Below, piece after piece: positions 44,915-52,616 of a DNA stretch of 64,000 nucleotides. The notes beneath the pieces were generated by a model. That model made no database searches. It saw nothing but the letters and a program-made list of their open reading frames with translations, and was not told the DNA's origin. Position 1 is the first letter of the stretch, and each line of letters starts with the position of its first letter. A program made the position numbers and the translations under genes. Source of the stretch: Pseudomonas putida (GTDB lineage: Bacteria > Pseudomonadota > Gammaproteobacteria > Pseudomonadales > Pseudomonadaceae); contig NZ_CP109603.1 in the NCBI RefSeq assembly GCF_025905425.1, positions 3,922,501-3,986,500 of the forward strand. Direction: 5' to 3'.

Positions 44915-45622
44915 TTACCAGCCCAGGGTTTCCTTGAGAAAAGGAATGGTCAGCTTGCGCTGTGCCTGCAGCGAAGCCTGATCGAGGCGCTCGAGCAGAT
45001 CGAACAGTGCGCTCATGCTGCGGGTACCGCGGGTCAGGATAAAGTGGCCGACCTCATCGGTGAGGTGCAGGCCACGGCGCGACGCACGCAGCTGCAGGGC
45101 ACGCAGCTTGTCCTCATCGGACATGCCACGCATCTGGAAGATCAGCGCCAGGGTCAGCCGCGACTTGAGGTCGGCCAGCTTGATGGGCAATTCGCGGGGC
45201 GAGCTGGAGGCCGCCAGCAGCAAACGACGGCCACTGTCGCGCAGGCGGTTGAACAGGTGGAACATGGCCTCTTCCCAATCGGCCTTGCCGGCAATCACAT
45301 GGAGGTCGTCGATGCACACCAGCTCGTATTGTTCGAGGTGATCGAGCAACTCGACACCGCGCTCGACCAACTGCGCCAACGGCAGGTAGACGGCGGGCTC
45401 GCCCAATTGCTGGAAACGGTGGGTGGCGGCCTGCAACAGGTGGGTGCGGCCAACACCCTGCTTGCCCCACAGGTAGATGAGGCTCTCGGTCCAGCCGGCG
45501 TCGGCTTCGCAAAGACGCTCGACGTAGCCCAATGCCGCGGCATTGGCGCCCGGATAGTAGTTGATGAAGGTGGCGTCATCGCGCAGGCGCACACCCAGGG
45601 GCAACTGGATCGGTGGTTTCAT
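44915..45622 (-). CDS. hda: DnaA regulatory inactivator Hda
   Basis: A 235-residue AAA+ protein related to DnaA domain III. With the beta clamp it stimulates DnaA-ATP hydrolysis after replication starts. The beginning MKPPIQLPLGVRL includes the clamp-binding QLPL motif. The Walker A region reads GKQGVGRTHLLQA with Arg in place of the usual Lys, which is normal for Hda. CIDDLHVIAG is Walker B, and SRLTLALIFQMR and TRSMSALFDLLERLD are typical C-terminal segments. The ATG at 45622 has only a weak ribosome site. Confidence 0.93.
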   Translation of the reverse strand: MKPPIQLPLGVRLRDDATFINYYPGANAAALGYVERLCEADAGWTESLIYLWGKQGVGRTHLLQAATHRFQQLGEPAVYLPLAQLVERGVELLDHLEQYELVCIDDLHVIAGKADWEEAMFHLFNRLRDSGRRLLLAASSSPRELPIKLADLKSRLTLALIFQMRGMSDEDKLRALQLRASRRGLHLTDEVGHFILTRGTRSMSALFDLLERLDQASLQAQRKLTIPFLKETLGW

Positions 45623-45772
45623 GCTCGCGGGTGGTCGCTGGGACCACAGGGGGCCTTTGCTGGACAGTGTGCAAAGTCTATACCCGCAACGCGGGCGGCA
45701 CAATCAGGGAGCAGAAGAGCACAAGCAAAATCAACAGGTTGCGTCATGTTCTGGCTGCCCTGCCCGGCCAAC

Positions 45773-46846
45773 TTACAGCTGCGGATCGACATCGGCGTCA
45801 TACATGTCCGACTCTTTGTACAAATCATGCACATGCCGCAGCAGCACCATGATCACCGCCGCCACCGGCAGCGCCAGCAGCACACCGGTAAAGCCGAACA
45901 GTTCGCCGCCGGCAAGAATGGCGAAAATCACCGCCACCGGGTGCAGGCCGATGCGGTCACCCACCAGCAACGGCGTCAGCACCGTACCCTCAAGCACCTG
46001 GCCCACCATGAACACCGCAACGATGCCCAGCATCGGGTACAGGTCGCCACCGAACTGAAACAGCCCGGCAACCAACGCCGCGCCAATACCAATGATGAAG
46101 CCCATGTACGGCACAATGGCTGCCAACCCCGCCAGCATGCCTATCAACAGGCCAAGTTCGAGCCCCACCAGCATCAGCCCGGCCGAGTAGATGACGCCCA
46201 GCGCGAGCATCACCATCAGTTGGCCACGGACGAACGCGCCCAGCACTTCATGGCATTCTTCCGCCAACCCCACGACCTGCGACTCGCGCTGGCGTGGCAA
46301 CAGGCTGCGCAGCTTGGCCATCATCAGGTCCCAGTCACGCAGCAGGTAGAAGCCCACCACCGGGATCAGTACCAGGTTGGCCAGCCAGCCGATCAAGGCC
46401 AGGCTCGAAGCGGTCGCCTGGGACAGTACGATGCCGACGATGTCGGTGGTCTGGCCCATGTGCTCGCCAATGGCGGCCTTGATCTTGTCGAACTTCCAGA
46501 AGCCATCGGCCAGGCCAAGGCGGTGCTGCACCCAAGGCAGCGCCACGTGCTGCAGCCAGTCAAGCATCTGCGGTGCCAGCTCGTACAGGCGCACCAGCTG
46601 CTTGGCCAGCATCGGCACCAGCACCAACAGCAAGGCCATGAACACCAGGGTGAAAAGGCTGAATACCACCACCACGCCCCAGGTACGAGACAGCCCCAAA
46701 CGTTCCAGACGGTCAACCAGCGGGTCTGCCAGATAAGCCAGCAGAATGCCGATCAAAAAGGGGGTAAGGATGTTGTGCAGGCTATATAACAGCACGGCGA
46801 TCAGCAGTGCCGCACCCAGCCAGATCCAACGGCGCATATCGGTCAC
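45773..46846 (-). CDS. AI-2E/PerM-family membrane transporter
   Basis: A 357-residue inner-membrane protein with about eight helices of the UPF0118 family. LHNILTPFLIGILLAYLADPLVDRLERLGLSR is near the N-terminus, and GMLAGLAAIVPYMGFIIGIGAALVAG and VFMVGQVLEGTVLTPLLVGDRIGLHPVAVIFAILAGGELFGFTG near residue 280 define the family. Members include AI-2 exporters and sodium/proton antiporters, and the role here is unknown. A GTG start at 46846 is used because GGAG lies eight bases before it. It begins 12 bases after the DUF2066 gene, probably one operon. Confidence 0.88.
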   Translation of the reverse strand: MTDMRRWIWLGAALLIAVLLYSLHNILTPFLIGILLAYLADPLVDRLERLGLSRTWGVVVVFSLFTLVFMALLLVLVPMLAKQLVRLYELAPQMLDWLQHVALPWVQHRLGLADGFWKFDKIKAAIGEHMGQTTDIVGIVLSQATASSLALIGWLANLVLIPVVGFYLLRDWDLMMAKLRSLLPRQRESQVVGLAEECHEVLGAFVRGQLMVMLALGVIYSAGLMLVGLELGLLIGMLAGLAAIVPYMGFIIGIGAALVAGLFQFGGDLYPMLGIVAVFMVGQVLEGTVLTPLLVGDRIGLHPVAVIFAILAGGELFGFTGVLLALPVAAVIMVLLRHVHDLYKESDMYDADVDPQL

Positions 46847-46858
46847 GGTCGCTACTCC

Positions 46859-47914
46859 TTACCAGCGAAAACGCAGGCCGTCGAACGGCTTGGGCGCTGC
46901 GGGCTGCTCCGGGTTGACGCCAGGGGCAGGTGCCGGGGCCGCCGGAGCGACAGGGGCTGCCTCGACCGGTACTTCCTGCAGCTTGGCCAGGCCAAGCTGG
47001 GCACGCAATTGTTCGCGATTGGCAGTGACGCCGTAAGTCAGCGTGCTGCCTTCGGCCATCTTCAGCCGCGGGCCGCAAGGTTCAAGCACCCGGCTCAATT
47101 CGGCATAGCGCTGCAGGTTCATCCCCTGCACCTGAAGCTGCAGCTGGCTGCTGGCGCCCGGGCGGGTCACATAACGCGGCGCCAGGCGGCTGCTCACCGC
47201 CTGCATCACCGCGTCGGCCAAGGCAGCCTGGTCGGCGCCCTCGGCATTGCCCTGCTCGTGCTGGTCGCCCACCCACAACTGCCATTTGCCTTGCCATTTG
47301 CCCTCCGCCTCTTGGGCGTGGACCGCCAGCAAGGCATCCGCTGCGTAGCGTTCGGAGGCTTCGCGTAGCGGTTTTGGGTCATTGCCTTCGATTTGCTTGG
47401 CGTTGGCCACCAACTGCTCCTGCAGGTCGGCCAACGGCAGGCGCAATGGCAAGCCTCGGTGTTGGGCCGCACGACGCAGAGGCTGGGCAGCGGCCTGACC
47501 GTCACCCACCAGGTTGCTGCCCTCGACGCTGTCGTTGAGCCACCAGCCAAGGATCGACGGCCGGTTGCTGCCCCACAGGGCCAGGCCGGCCTTGCGCAGT
47601 GCACGCTCGGTACTGCCGGGGTCGAACTCGACCAGCACAGACTCGGGCGGGCCGGCTTCGGTGCCGACCTGATTGATGATTTGCTGCGGATCCTTGCGCA
47701 GTTCGGCCAATGCTGGGCTTTGCGCCGCCTTCGGGTCGCCGGTCAGGCGCTGGACCAAGGTTTCGAGGGCCTTGCCAGTGGCCTGAGTACGGGCTTCTGC
47801 GCCCTGGCCTTGGAGCGGCTCACGCACTTGATAAAGCCCGGAGACGGTTTCGGCTTGCGCGGTGACAGCCACCAGGGCAAGGCAACCTGCTGCCAGATAA
47901 TTAAGAAAACGCAT
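46859..47914 (-). CDS. DUF2066 domain-containing secreted protein
   Basis: A 351-residue exported protein with a signal peptide (MRFLNYLAAGCLALVAVTAQA) and the DUF2066 body (VSGLYQVREPLQGQGAEARTQATGKALETLVQRLTGD near the start, GWWLNDSVEGSNLV in the middle). A Pro/Ala-rich segment precedes the C-terminus (PVAPAAPAPAPGVNPEQP). The function is unknown. In pseudomonads it regularly sits between purM and the AI-2E family gene, upstream of hda, as here. Confidence 0.85.
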   Translation of the reverse strand: MRFLNYLAAGCLALVAVTAQAETVSGLYQVREPLQGQGAEARTQATGKALETLVQRLTGDPKAAQSPALAELRKDPQQIINQVGTEAGPPESVLVEFDPGSTERALRKAGLALWGSNRPSILGWWLNDSVEGSNLVGDGQAAAQPLRRAAQHRGLPLRLPLADLQEQLVANAKQIEGNDPKPLREASERYAADALLAVHAQEAEGKWQGKWQLWVGDQHEQGNAEGADQAALADAVMQAVSSRLAPRYVTRPGASSQLQLQVQGMNLQRYAELSRVLEPCGPRLKMAEGSTLTYGVTANREQLRAQLGLAKLQEVPVEAAPVAPAAPAPAPGVNPEQPAAPKPFDGLRFRW

Positions 47915-48245
47915 GAAGGATTCCTGTCCAGTCGAGCTTCAAGCCACAAGCTTCAAGCTGCAAGAAAAAAGCAGGCCGAGCACCCACCTGCAATGCCCGG
48001 CGCGTGAGGCTCGCTGTTTGCAGCTTATACAGAAGCAGCAGTATCAACCACCCGCATGGCTCGATCAGCGTTTTTCAGCAATTTACCGCCCTGCCCGTCG
48101 GCCTGAGGATGGCCGCTGCACGGCAACCCTGATAAAATCGCGCGCCTTCGCAGACCTCTGACGTTTCAGGCAGCCGTCGCTTCCAAGCCGGCCTTGGCCG
48201 TCATGGTCGTTTTTAAGAATCCCTCCCTCCTAAAGGCCTGGATCA
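47915..48245. other. intergenic region between the DUF2066 gene and purM
   Basis: 331 bases holding the divergent promoters of DUF2066 and purM. At 47935-47965 it contains a tandem cttcaagc/aagcttcaagctgcaag repeat, a short dispersed repeat of pseudomonads, related to agctacaagctataag near 57297. A TAAAAT hexamer at 48133 could be a -10 box for purM, but no good -35 is seen. No RNA gene or operator was recognised. Confidence 0.6.
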
Positions 48246-49304
48246 ATGAGCAAGCAACCCTCCCTGAGCTACAAGGACGCCGGTGTAGACATCGACGCCG
48301 GCGAAGCACTGGTCGAACGCATCAAGGGCGTGGCAAAACGCACCGCACGCCCTGAAGTCATGGGTGGCCTGGGTGGCTTCGGCGCCCTCTGCGAGATCCC
48401 GGCCGGCTACAAGCAGCCGGTTCTGGTCTCCGGCACCGACGGCGTCGGCACCAAGCTGCGCCTGGCGCTGAACCTGAACAAACACGACAGCATCGGCCAG
48501 GACCTGGTCGCCATGTGCGTCAACGACCTGGTGGTGTGCGGCGCCGAGCCGCTGTTCTTCCTCGACTACTACGCCACCGGCAAGCTCAACGTCGACGTCG
48601 CCGCTACGGTGGTTACCGGCATCGGTGCCGGCTGTGAACTGGCTGGCTGCTCGCTGGTCGGCGGCGAAACCGCCGAGATGCCTGGCATGTACGAAGGCGA
48701 AGACTACGACCTGGCCGGTTTCTGCGTCGGCGTGGTGGAAAAGGCCGAGATCATCGACGGCTCCAAGGTTGCCACCGGCGACGCGCTGATCGCCCTGCCG
48801 TCTTCCGGCCCGCACTCCAACGGCTACTCGCTGATCCGCAAGATCCTCGAAGTGTCCGGCACCGACATCGAGAACACCCAGCTCGACGGCAAGCCACTGA
48901 CCGACCTGCTGATGGCGCCAACCCGCATCTACGTCAAACCGCTGCTGCAACTGATCAAGAACACTGGCGCGGTCAAGGCCATGGCCCACATCACCGGTGG
49001 CGGCCTGCTGGACAACATCCCGCGCGTACTGCCGAAAAACGCCCAGGCCGTGGTTGACGTGGCCAGCTGGCAGCGCCCTGTAGTGTTCGACTTCCTGCAG
49101 GAAAAAGGCAACGTCGACGAGCACGAAATGCACCGCGTACTGAACTGCGGCGTGGGCATGGTCATCTGCGTGGCCCAGGACCAGGTCGAAACCGCCCTGA
49201 ACGAACTGCGCGCCGCCGGTGAGCAGCCATGGGTGATCGGCCATATCGCCGAAGCCGCCGAAGGCGCCGCCCAGGTCGAGCTGCAAAACCTCAAGGCACA
49301 CTGA
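48246..49304 (+). CDS. purM: phosphoribosylformylglycinamidine cyclo-ligase PurM
   Basis: A 352-residue cytoplasmic enzyme closing the imidazole ring to 5-aminoimidazole ribonucleotide, step five of purine synthesis. Typical motifs are [20 protein letters not shown] at the start, [51 protein letters not shown] and [17 protein letters not shown]. The stop codon overlaps the purN start by one base. It is transcribed with purN and the DUF3108 gene. Confidence 0.97.
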   Translation: MSKQPSLSYKDAGVDIDAGEALVERIKGVAKRTARPEVMGGLGGFGALCEIPAGYKQPVLVSGTDGVGTKLRLALNLNKHDSIGQDLVAMCVNDLVVCGAEPLFFLDYYATGKLNVDVAATVVTGIGAGCELAGCSLVGGETAEMPGMYEGEDYDLAGFCVGVVEKAEIIDGSKVATGDALIALPSSGPHSNGYSLIRKILEVSGTDIENTQLDGKPLTDLLMAPTRIYVKPLLQLIKNTGAVKAMAHITGGGLLDNIPRVLPKNAQAVVDVASWQRPVVFDFLQEKGNVDEHEMHRVLNCGVGMVICVAQDQVETALNELRAAGEQPWVIGHIAEAAEGAAQVELQNLKAH

Positions 49305-49957
49305 TGCCGAGCAAGACCTGTAATGTAGTGGTATTGCTGTCGGGTTCCGGCAGCAACCTGCAAGCCCTGATCGACAGCTGCCGCCGTGACGACAGCCCGG
49401 TGCGCATCCGCGCGGTGGTTTCCAACCGTGCCGACGCCTACGGCCTGCAACGCGCCGCAGCAGCGGGCATCGACACCGCCGTACTGGACCACACCGGTTT
49501 CGACGGTCGCGAAGCCTTTGATGCGGCGCTGATGGCGCGCATCGACGGCTTTGCGCCCGACCTGGTGGTGCTGGCCGGTTTCATGCGCATCCTCAGTGGC
49601 GACTTCGTGCGCCACTATCAGGGCCGCCTGCTCAATATCCACCCGTCGCTGCTGCCCAAGTACAAGGGCTTGCATACCCACCGCCGGGCCCTGGAGGCAG
49701 GCGACGCCGAGCACGGCTGCAGCGTACACTTCGTCACCGAGGAACTCGATGGCGGCCCACTGGTCGTACAGGCTGTGGTACCGGTGACGTCGGACGACAC
49801 TGCTGAAAGCCTGGCCCATCGGGTTCACCACCAGGAACACCAGATTTACCCGCTGGCGGTGCACTGGTTCGCCGAAGGACGCTTGCGTCTGGGTGAGCAC
49901 GGTGCGTTACTGGATGGCCAGCCTCTGGCGGCCAGCGGTCATTTGATTCGACCCTAG
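49304..49957 (+). CDS. purN: phosphoribosylglycinamide formyltransferase PurN
   Basis: A 217-residue enzyme that formylates GAR with 10-formyltetrahydrofolate. VVLLSGSGSNLQALID is the phosphate-binding start. The catalytic Asn, His and Asp are in LAGFMRILS, NIHPSLLPKYKGLHTHRRAL and the EELDGGPLVVQA loop. The ATG at 49304 overlaps the purM stop; the longer in-frame opening into purM is rejected. Confidence 0.96.
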   Translation: MPSKTCNVVVLLSGSGSNLQALIDSCRRDDSPVRIRAVVSNRADAYGLQRAAAAGIDTAVLDHTGFDGREAFDAALMARIDGFAPDLVVLAGFMRILSGDFVRHYQGRLLNIHPSLLPKYKGLHTHRRALEAGDAEHGCSVHFVTEELDGGPLVVQAVVPVTSDDTAESLAHRVHHQEHQIYPLAVHWFAEGRLRLGEHGALLDGQPLAASGHLIRP

Positions 49958-49965
49958 GAGATTTT

Positions 49966-50676
49966 ATGCGTCGCGCCCTGCTCTTGGCTCTCGCCGTGCT
50001 CGCCCTGCCCCTCCAGGCAGCTGATCTGAAGCCTTTCTCGGCCAGCTACACCGCCGACTGGAAGCAACTGCCCATGAGCGGCACCGCCGAACGCAGCCTG
50101 GTCAAAAATGCCAACGGTACTTGGAACCTTAATTTCAGGGCCTCCATGATGATCGCCAGCCTGACCGAGCAAAGCACCCTGCGCTTGGAAAACGACACCC
50201 TGCTGCCGCAGAAGTATCACTTCGAACGTGGCGGCCTGGGCAAGGCGAAGAAGGTCGACCTGAACTTTGACTGGAACAGCAAGAAAGTCACCGGTAGCGA
50301 CCGTGGCGATGCCGTCAGCCTGCCGCTCAACCGCGGCGTGCTGGACAAGTCGTCTTATCAACTGGCGCTGCAGCATGACGTGGCGGCCGGCAAGAAGAGC
50401 ATGACCTACCAGGTGGTCGACGGTGACGAGATCGACACCTACGATTTCCGCGTACTGGGCACCGAGAAGGTCACCACCAAGACCGGCCAGGTCGATGCGG
50501 TCAAGGTCGAGCGCGTGCGCGACCCAAGCCAAAGCAAGCGCATCACCGAGCTGTGGTTCGCCAAGAACTGGGACTACCTGCTGGTGCAACTGCGCCAGGT
50601 CGAAACCGATGGCAAGGAGTACGTGATCGTGCTGCAGGAAGGTACGGTCGATGGCAAGTCGGTGAAGGGAAACTGA
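49966..50676 (+). CDS. DUF3108 domain-containing exported protein
   Basis: A 236-residue periplasmic protein with signal peptide MRRALLLALAVLALPLQAA. The DUF3108 body is beta-rich (FSASYTADWKQLPMSGTAERSLV, NFDWNSKKVTGSDRG, YQLALQHDVAAGKKSMTYQVVDGDEIDTYDFRV). The function is unknown. AGGAGA lies seven bases before the ATG. It follows purN by eight bases and ends at a strong terminator, so it is the last gene of the purMN operon. Confidence 0.9.
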   Translation: MRRALLLALAVLALPLQAADLKPFSASYTADWKQLPMSGTAERSLVKNANGTWNLNFRASMMIASLTEQSTLRLENDTLLPQKYHFERGGLGKAKKVDLNFDWNSKKVTGSDRGDAVSLPLNRGVLDKSSYQLALQHDVAAGKKSMTYQVVDGDEIDTYDFRVLGTEKVTTKTGQVDAVKVERVRDPSQSKRITELWFAKNWDYLLVQLRQVETDGKEYVIVLQEGTVDGKSVKGN

Positions 50677-50698
50677 TCCGGCACTGCCAGATGCATCC

Positions 50699-50728
50699 GA
50701 AGCCCCGCCTTGTGCGGGGCTTCTTTTT
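50699..50728 (+). terminator. terminator of the purMN operon
   Basis: A perfect 10-bp stem, gaagccccgc and gcggggcttc, around cttgt, followed by five T. Confidence 0.94.
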
Positions 50729-50851
50729 GCCTGACATTTACGTTTCATGAAACTTGTTTCATGGCCGTTTTATTTACTTAGCCTGCTAACAAACTCTATA
50801 AAGAAGACCTGCGACACAGTGCCGCAGCTAACTGAAAAGTGGAGTTTACCG

Positions 50852-51034
50852 ATGACAGTCCAAGTAACCGAACGCGACGAATCGAAAATGTCCCACGAAG
50901 GCCTAGCCGCTGGCGTGCGGATCTGGGATGTGCACCAGCAAGGCCAACTGGTGGGGATGTTCCACAATGAACACGAAGCCCACCTTTACCGTGTAGAGCT
51001 TGAAGACTTGGAAAGTCAGCGCGCTACACAATGA
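50852..51034 (+). CDS. small hypothetical protein, 60 residues
   Basis: A short soluble protein (MTVQVTERDESKMSHEG at the start) with a compact body GVRIWDVHQQGQLVGMFHNEHEAHLYRVELEDLE that looks like a beta-hairpin and helix. The ATG at 50852 has GTGGAG nine bases upstream. It lies between two terminators, so it forms its own transcription unit. No family is recognised. A longer in-frame start at 50747 would add an unlikely hydrophobic leader. Confidence 0.7.
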   Translation: MTVQVTERDESKMSHEGLAAGVRIWDVHQQGQLVGMFHNEHEAHLYRVELEDLESQRATQ

Positions 51035-51054
51035 GCCAGCAATGCCACAGTCTT

Positions 51055-51086
51055 TGAATAAAAAAACCCCGCCTAGGCGGGGTTTT
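51055..51086. terminator. bidirectional terminator between the 60-residue gene and the DUF2058 gene
   Basis: A perfect palindrome aaaaaccccgcc-ta-ggcggggttttt with A and T runs on both sides, serving two convergent transcripts. Confidence 0.94.
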
Positions 51087-51092
51087 TGCTGC

Positions 51093-51632
51093 TTACCACA
51101 TCAGGTCGTCAGGGATCTTGTATGCCGCATACGGGTCATCCTCGTCGGCTTCCTCGACATGGGTGTTGAGCAGCAGCACGCGATGAGGGTCGCGCTCCTG
51201 GATCTTCACCGCCGCCTCACGTGGAATCACTTCGTAGCCGCCAGCAAACGAGACCACCGCCAGCGAGCCATTGCTCAGCTTGCTGCGCATCAGGGCATTG
51301 ACTGCAATGCGCTTGACCTTCTTGTCGTCGACGAAGTTGTAGTAGTCCTCACTGTTGAGCTTGGGCAGGCGGGTCGCTTCGATCAACTGCTTGATCTGCG
51401 CGGCACGGGCCTTCTGCTCGGCCTTTTCCTGCTGCTGACGGTTCAGCTCCTGGTCACGCTTGGCCTTCTCGGCCATGGCTTCCTTGGCCAGGCGCTGTTG
51501 GGTGTCGTCCACCTCGACCTGGCCTTTGTGCTCCAGGCGCTTTTGTTTCTTCTGGGCTTTGTTGGTCTGCGAGACCTGTTTCTGGTTGACCAGACCGGCT
51601 TTGAGCAATTGGTCGCGAAGGGAAAGGCTCAT
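51093..51632 (-). CDS. DUF2058 (YaiL-like) protein
   Basis: A 179-residue charged protein. The first half is a long coiled coil rich in Lys, Gln and Glu (LRDQLLKAGLVNQKQVSQTNKAQKKQKRLEHK, then AKEAMAEKAKRDQELNRQQQEKAEQKAR). The second half has the DUF2058 core (YNFVDDKKVKRIAVN, FAGGYEVIPREAAVKIQERD). This family is related to the nucleoprotein/polynucleotide-associated YaiL of E. coli. The ATG at 51632 is 26 bases after the mazG stop, so the two may be co-transcribed. Confidence 0.88.
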   Translation of the reverse strand: MSLSLRDQLLKAGLVNQKQVSQTNKAQKKQKRLEHKGQVEVDDTQQRLAKEAMAEKAKRDQELNRQQQEKAEQKARAAQIKQLIEATRLPKLNSEDYYNFVDDKKVKRIAVNALMRSKLSNGSLAVVSFAGGYEVIPREAAVKIQERDPHRVLLLNTHVEEADEDDPYAAYKIPDDLMW

Positions 51633-51658
51633 GAATGTTCACTCACTTATGCAACAGC

Positions 51659-52492
51659 TCAGCCGCAGCTGGGCAGGTTCTTTTCCTGACGTTTGGCTTC
51701 ACCCCAAAGGGTATCCAGCTCGTCAAGGCTACAATCTTCGATGGGTCGACCGCTGTCGCGCAACGCCTGTTCGATAAAACGAAAACGTCGCTCGAACTTG
51801 CGGTTGGCGCGGCGCAGGGCGTGCTCCGGGTCGTGCTTGAGGTGGCGAGCCAGGTTGACGGTGGCAAATAGCAGATCACCCACTTCATCTTCCAGCGCAT
51901 CGGCATCACCGTCGGCCATGGCCTGCAGGACTTCATCCAGCTCCTCGCGCACCTTGTCCAGCACCGGCAATGCGTCGGGCCAGTCGAAACCGACCGTGGC
52001 CGCACGCCTCTGCAGTTTGGCTGCCCGCGACAGCGCCGGCAATGCCGCTGGCACATCATCGAGCAACGACAGCTGTTCGGGTTCGCTTGCTTCGGCGCGC
52101 TCCTCGGCTTTGATCTCTTCCCAGCGCGACTTGACCTGGGCCTCGCTCAGGCTGGGTGTGTCCACCGGTGCGTACAGCTCGCCAGTGGGGAATACATGCG
52201 GGTGGCGGCGGATCAGCTTGCGGGTGATGCTGTCGACCACCCCGTCAAACTCGAAACGCCCCTCTTCCCGGGCCAGCTGGCTGTAGTAGACCACCTGGAA
52301 CAACAGATCGCCCAGCTCACCCTGCAAGTGCTCGAAATCGCCGCGTTCGATGGTGTCGGCGACTTCGTAGGCTTCCTCGATGGTGTGCGGAACGATACTG
52401 GCGTAGTCCTGCTTCAAGTCCCACGGGCAGCCATACTGCGGGTCGCGCAGGCGGGCCATGAGGTGCAGCAGGTCTTCGAGGGTGTAAGTCAT
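51659..52492 (-). CDS. mazG: nucleoside triphosphate pyrophosphohydrolase MazG
   Basis: A 277-residue protein with two MazG domains. The first has CPWDLKQDYASIVPHTIEEAYEVADTI and the metal-binding EGELGDLLFQVVYYSQLA pattern (GELGDLLF); the second has EELDEVLQAM and EDEVGDLLFATVNLARHL. It hydrolyses NTPs to NMP and pyrophosphate and can deplete ppGpp in E. coli, which fits the neighbouring relA. The ATG at 52492 is separated from relA by a REP pair. Confidence 0.95.
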   Translation of the reverse strand: MTYTLEDLLHLMARLRDPQYGCPWDLKQDYASIVPHTIEEAYEVADTIERGDFEHLQGELGDLLFQVVYYSQLAREEGRFEFDGVVDSITRKLIRRHPHVFPTGELYAPVDTPSLSEAQVKSRWEEIKAEERAEASEPEQLSLLDDVPAALPALSRAAKLQRRAATVGFDWPDALPVLDKVREELDEVLQAMADGDADALEDEVGDLLFATVNLARHLKHDPEHALRRANRKFERRFRFIEQALRDSGRPIEDCSLDELDTLWGEAKRQEKNLPSCG

Positions 52493-52514
52493 CTGAACAG
52501 GTCCTTCGGTGGTG

Positions 52515-52606
52515 CGCCCTTCGCGGGCAAGCCCGCTCCCACAGGCACAGTGCTTATCTTGAGGTTTGCACTCAACCTGGGGGAGCGGTCTTGCCCGCGA
52601 AGCAGC
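52515..52606. repeat. inverted REP pair between relA and mazG
   Basis: The core ttcgcgggcaagcccgctcc and a degraded inverted partner (gggagcggtcttgcccgcgaa) lie between two same-strand genes, where a hairpin could stabilise or separate the transcripts. Confidence 0.88.
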
Positions 52607-52616
52607 CACCTCGCGC

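Noticed and set aside
45423..45463. Arg instead of Lys in the Hda Walker A motif as a defect
   Set aside because: Hda proteins normally carry this substitution, so it is not a sign of inactivation.
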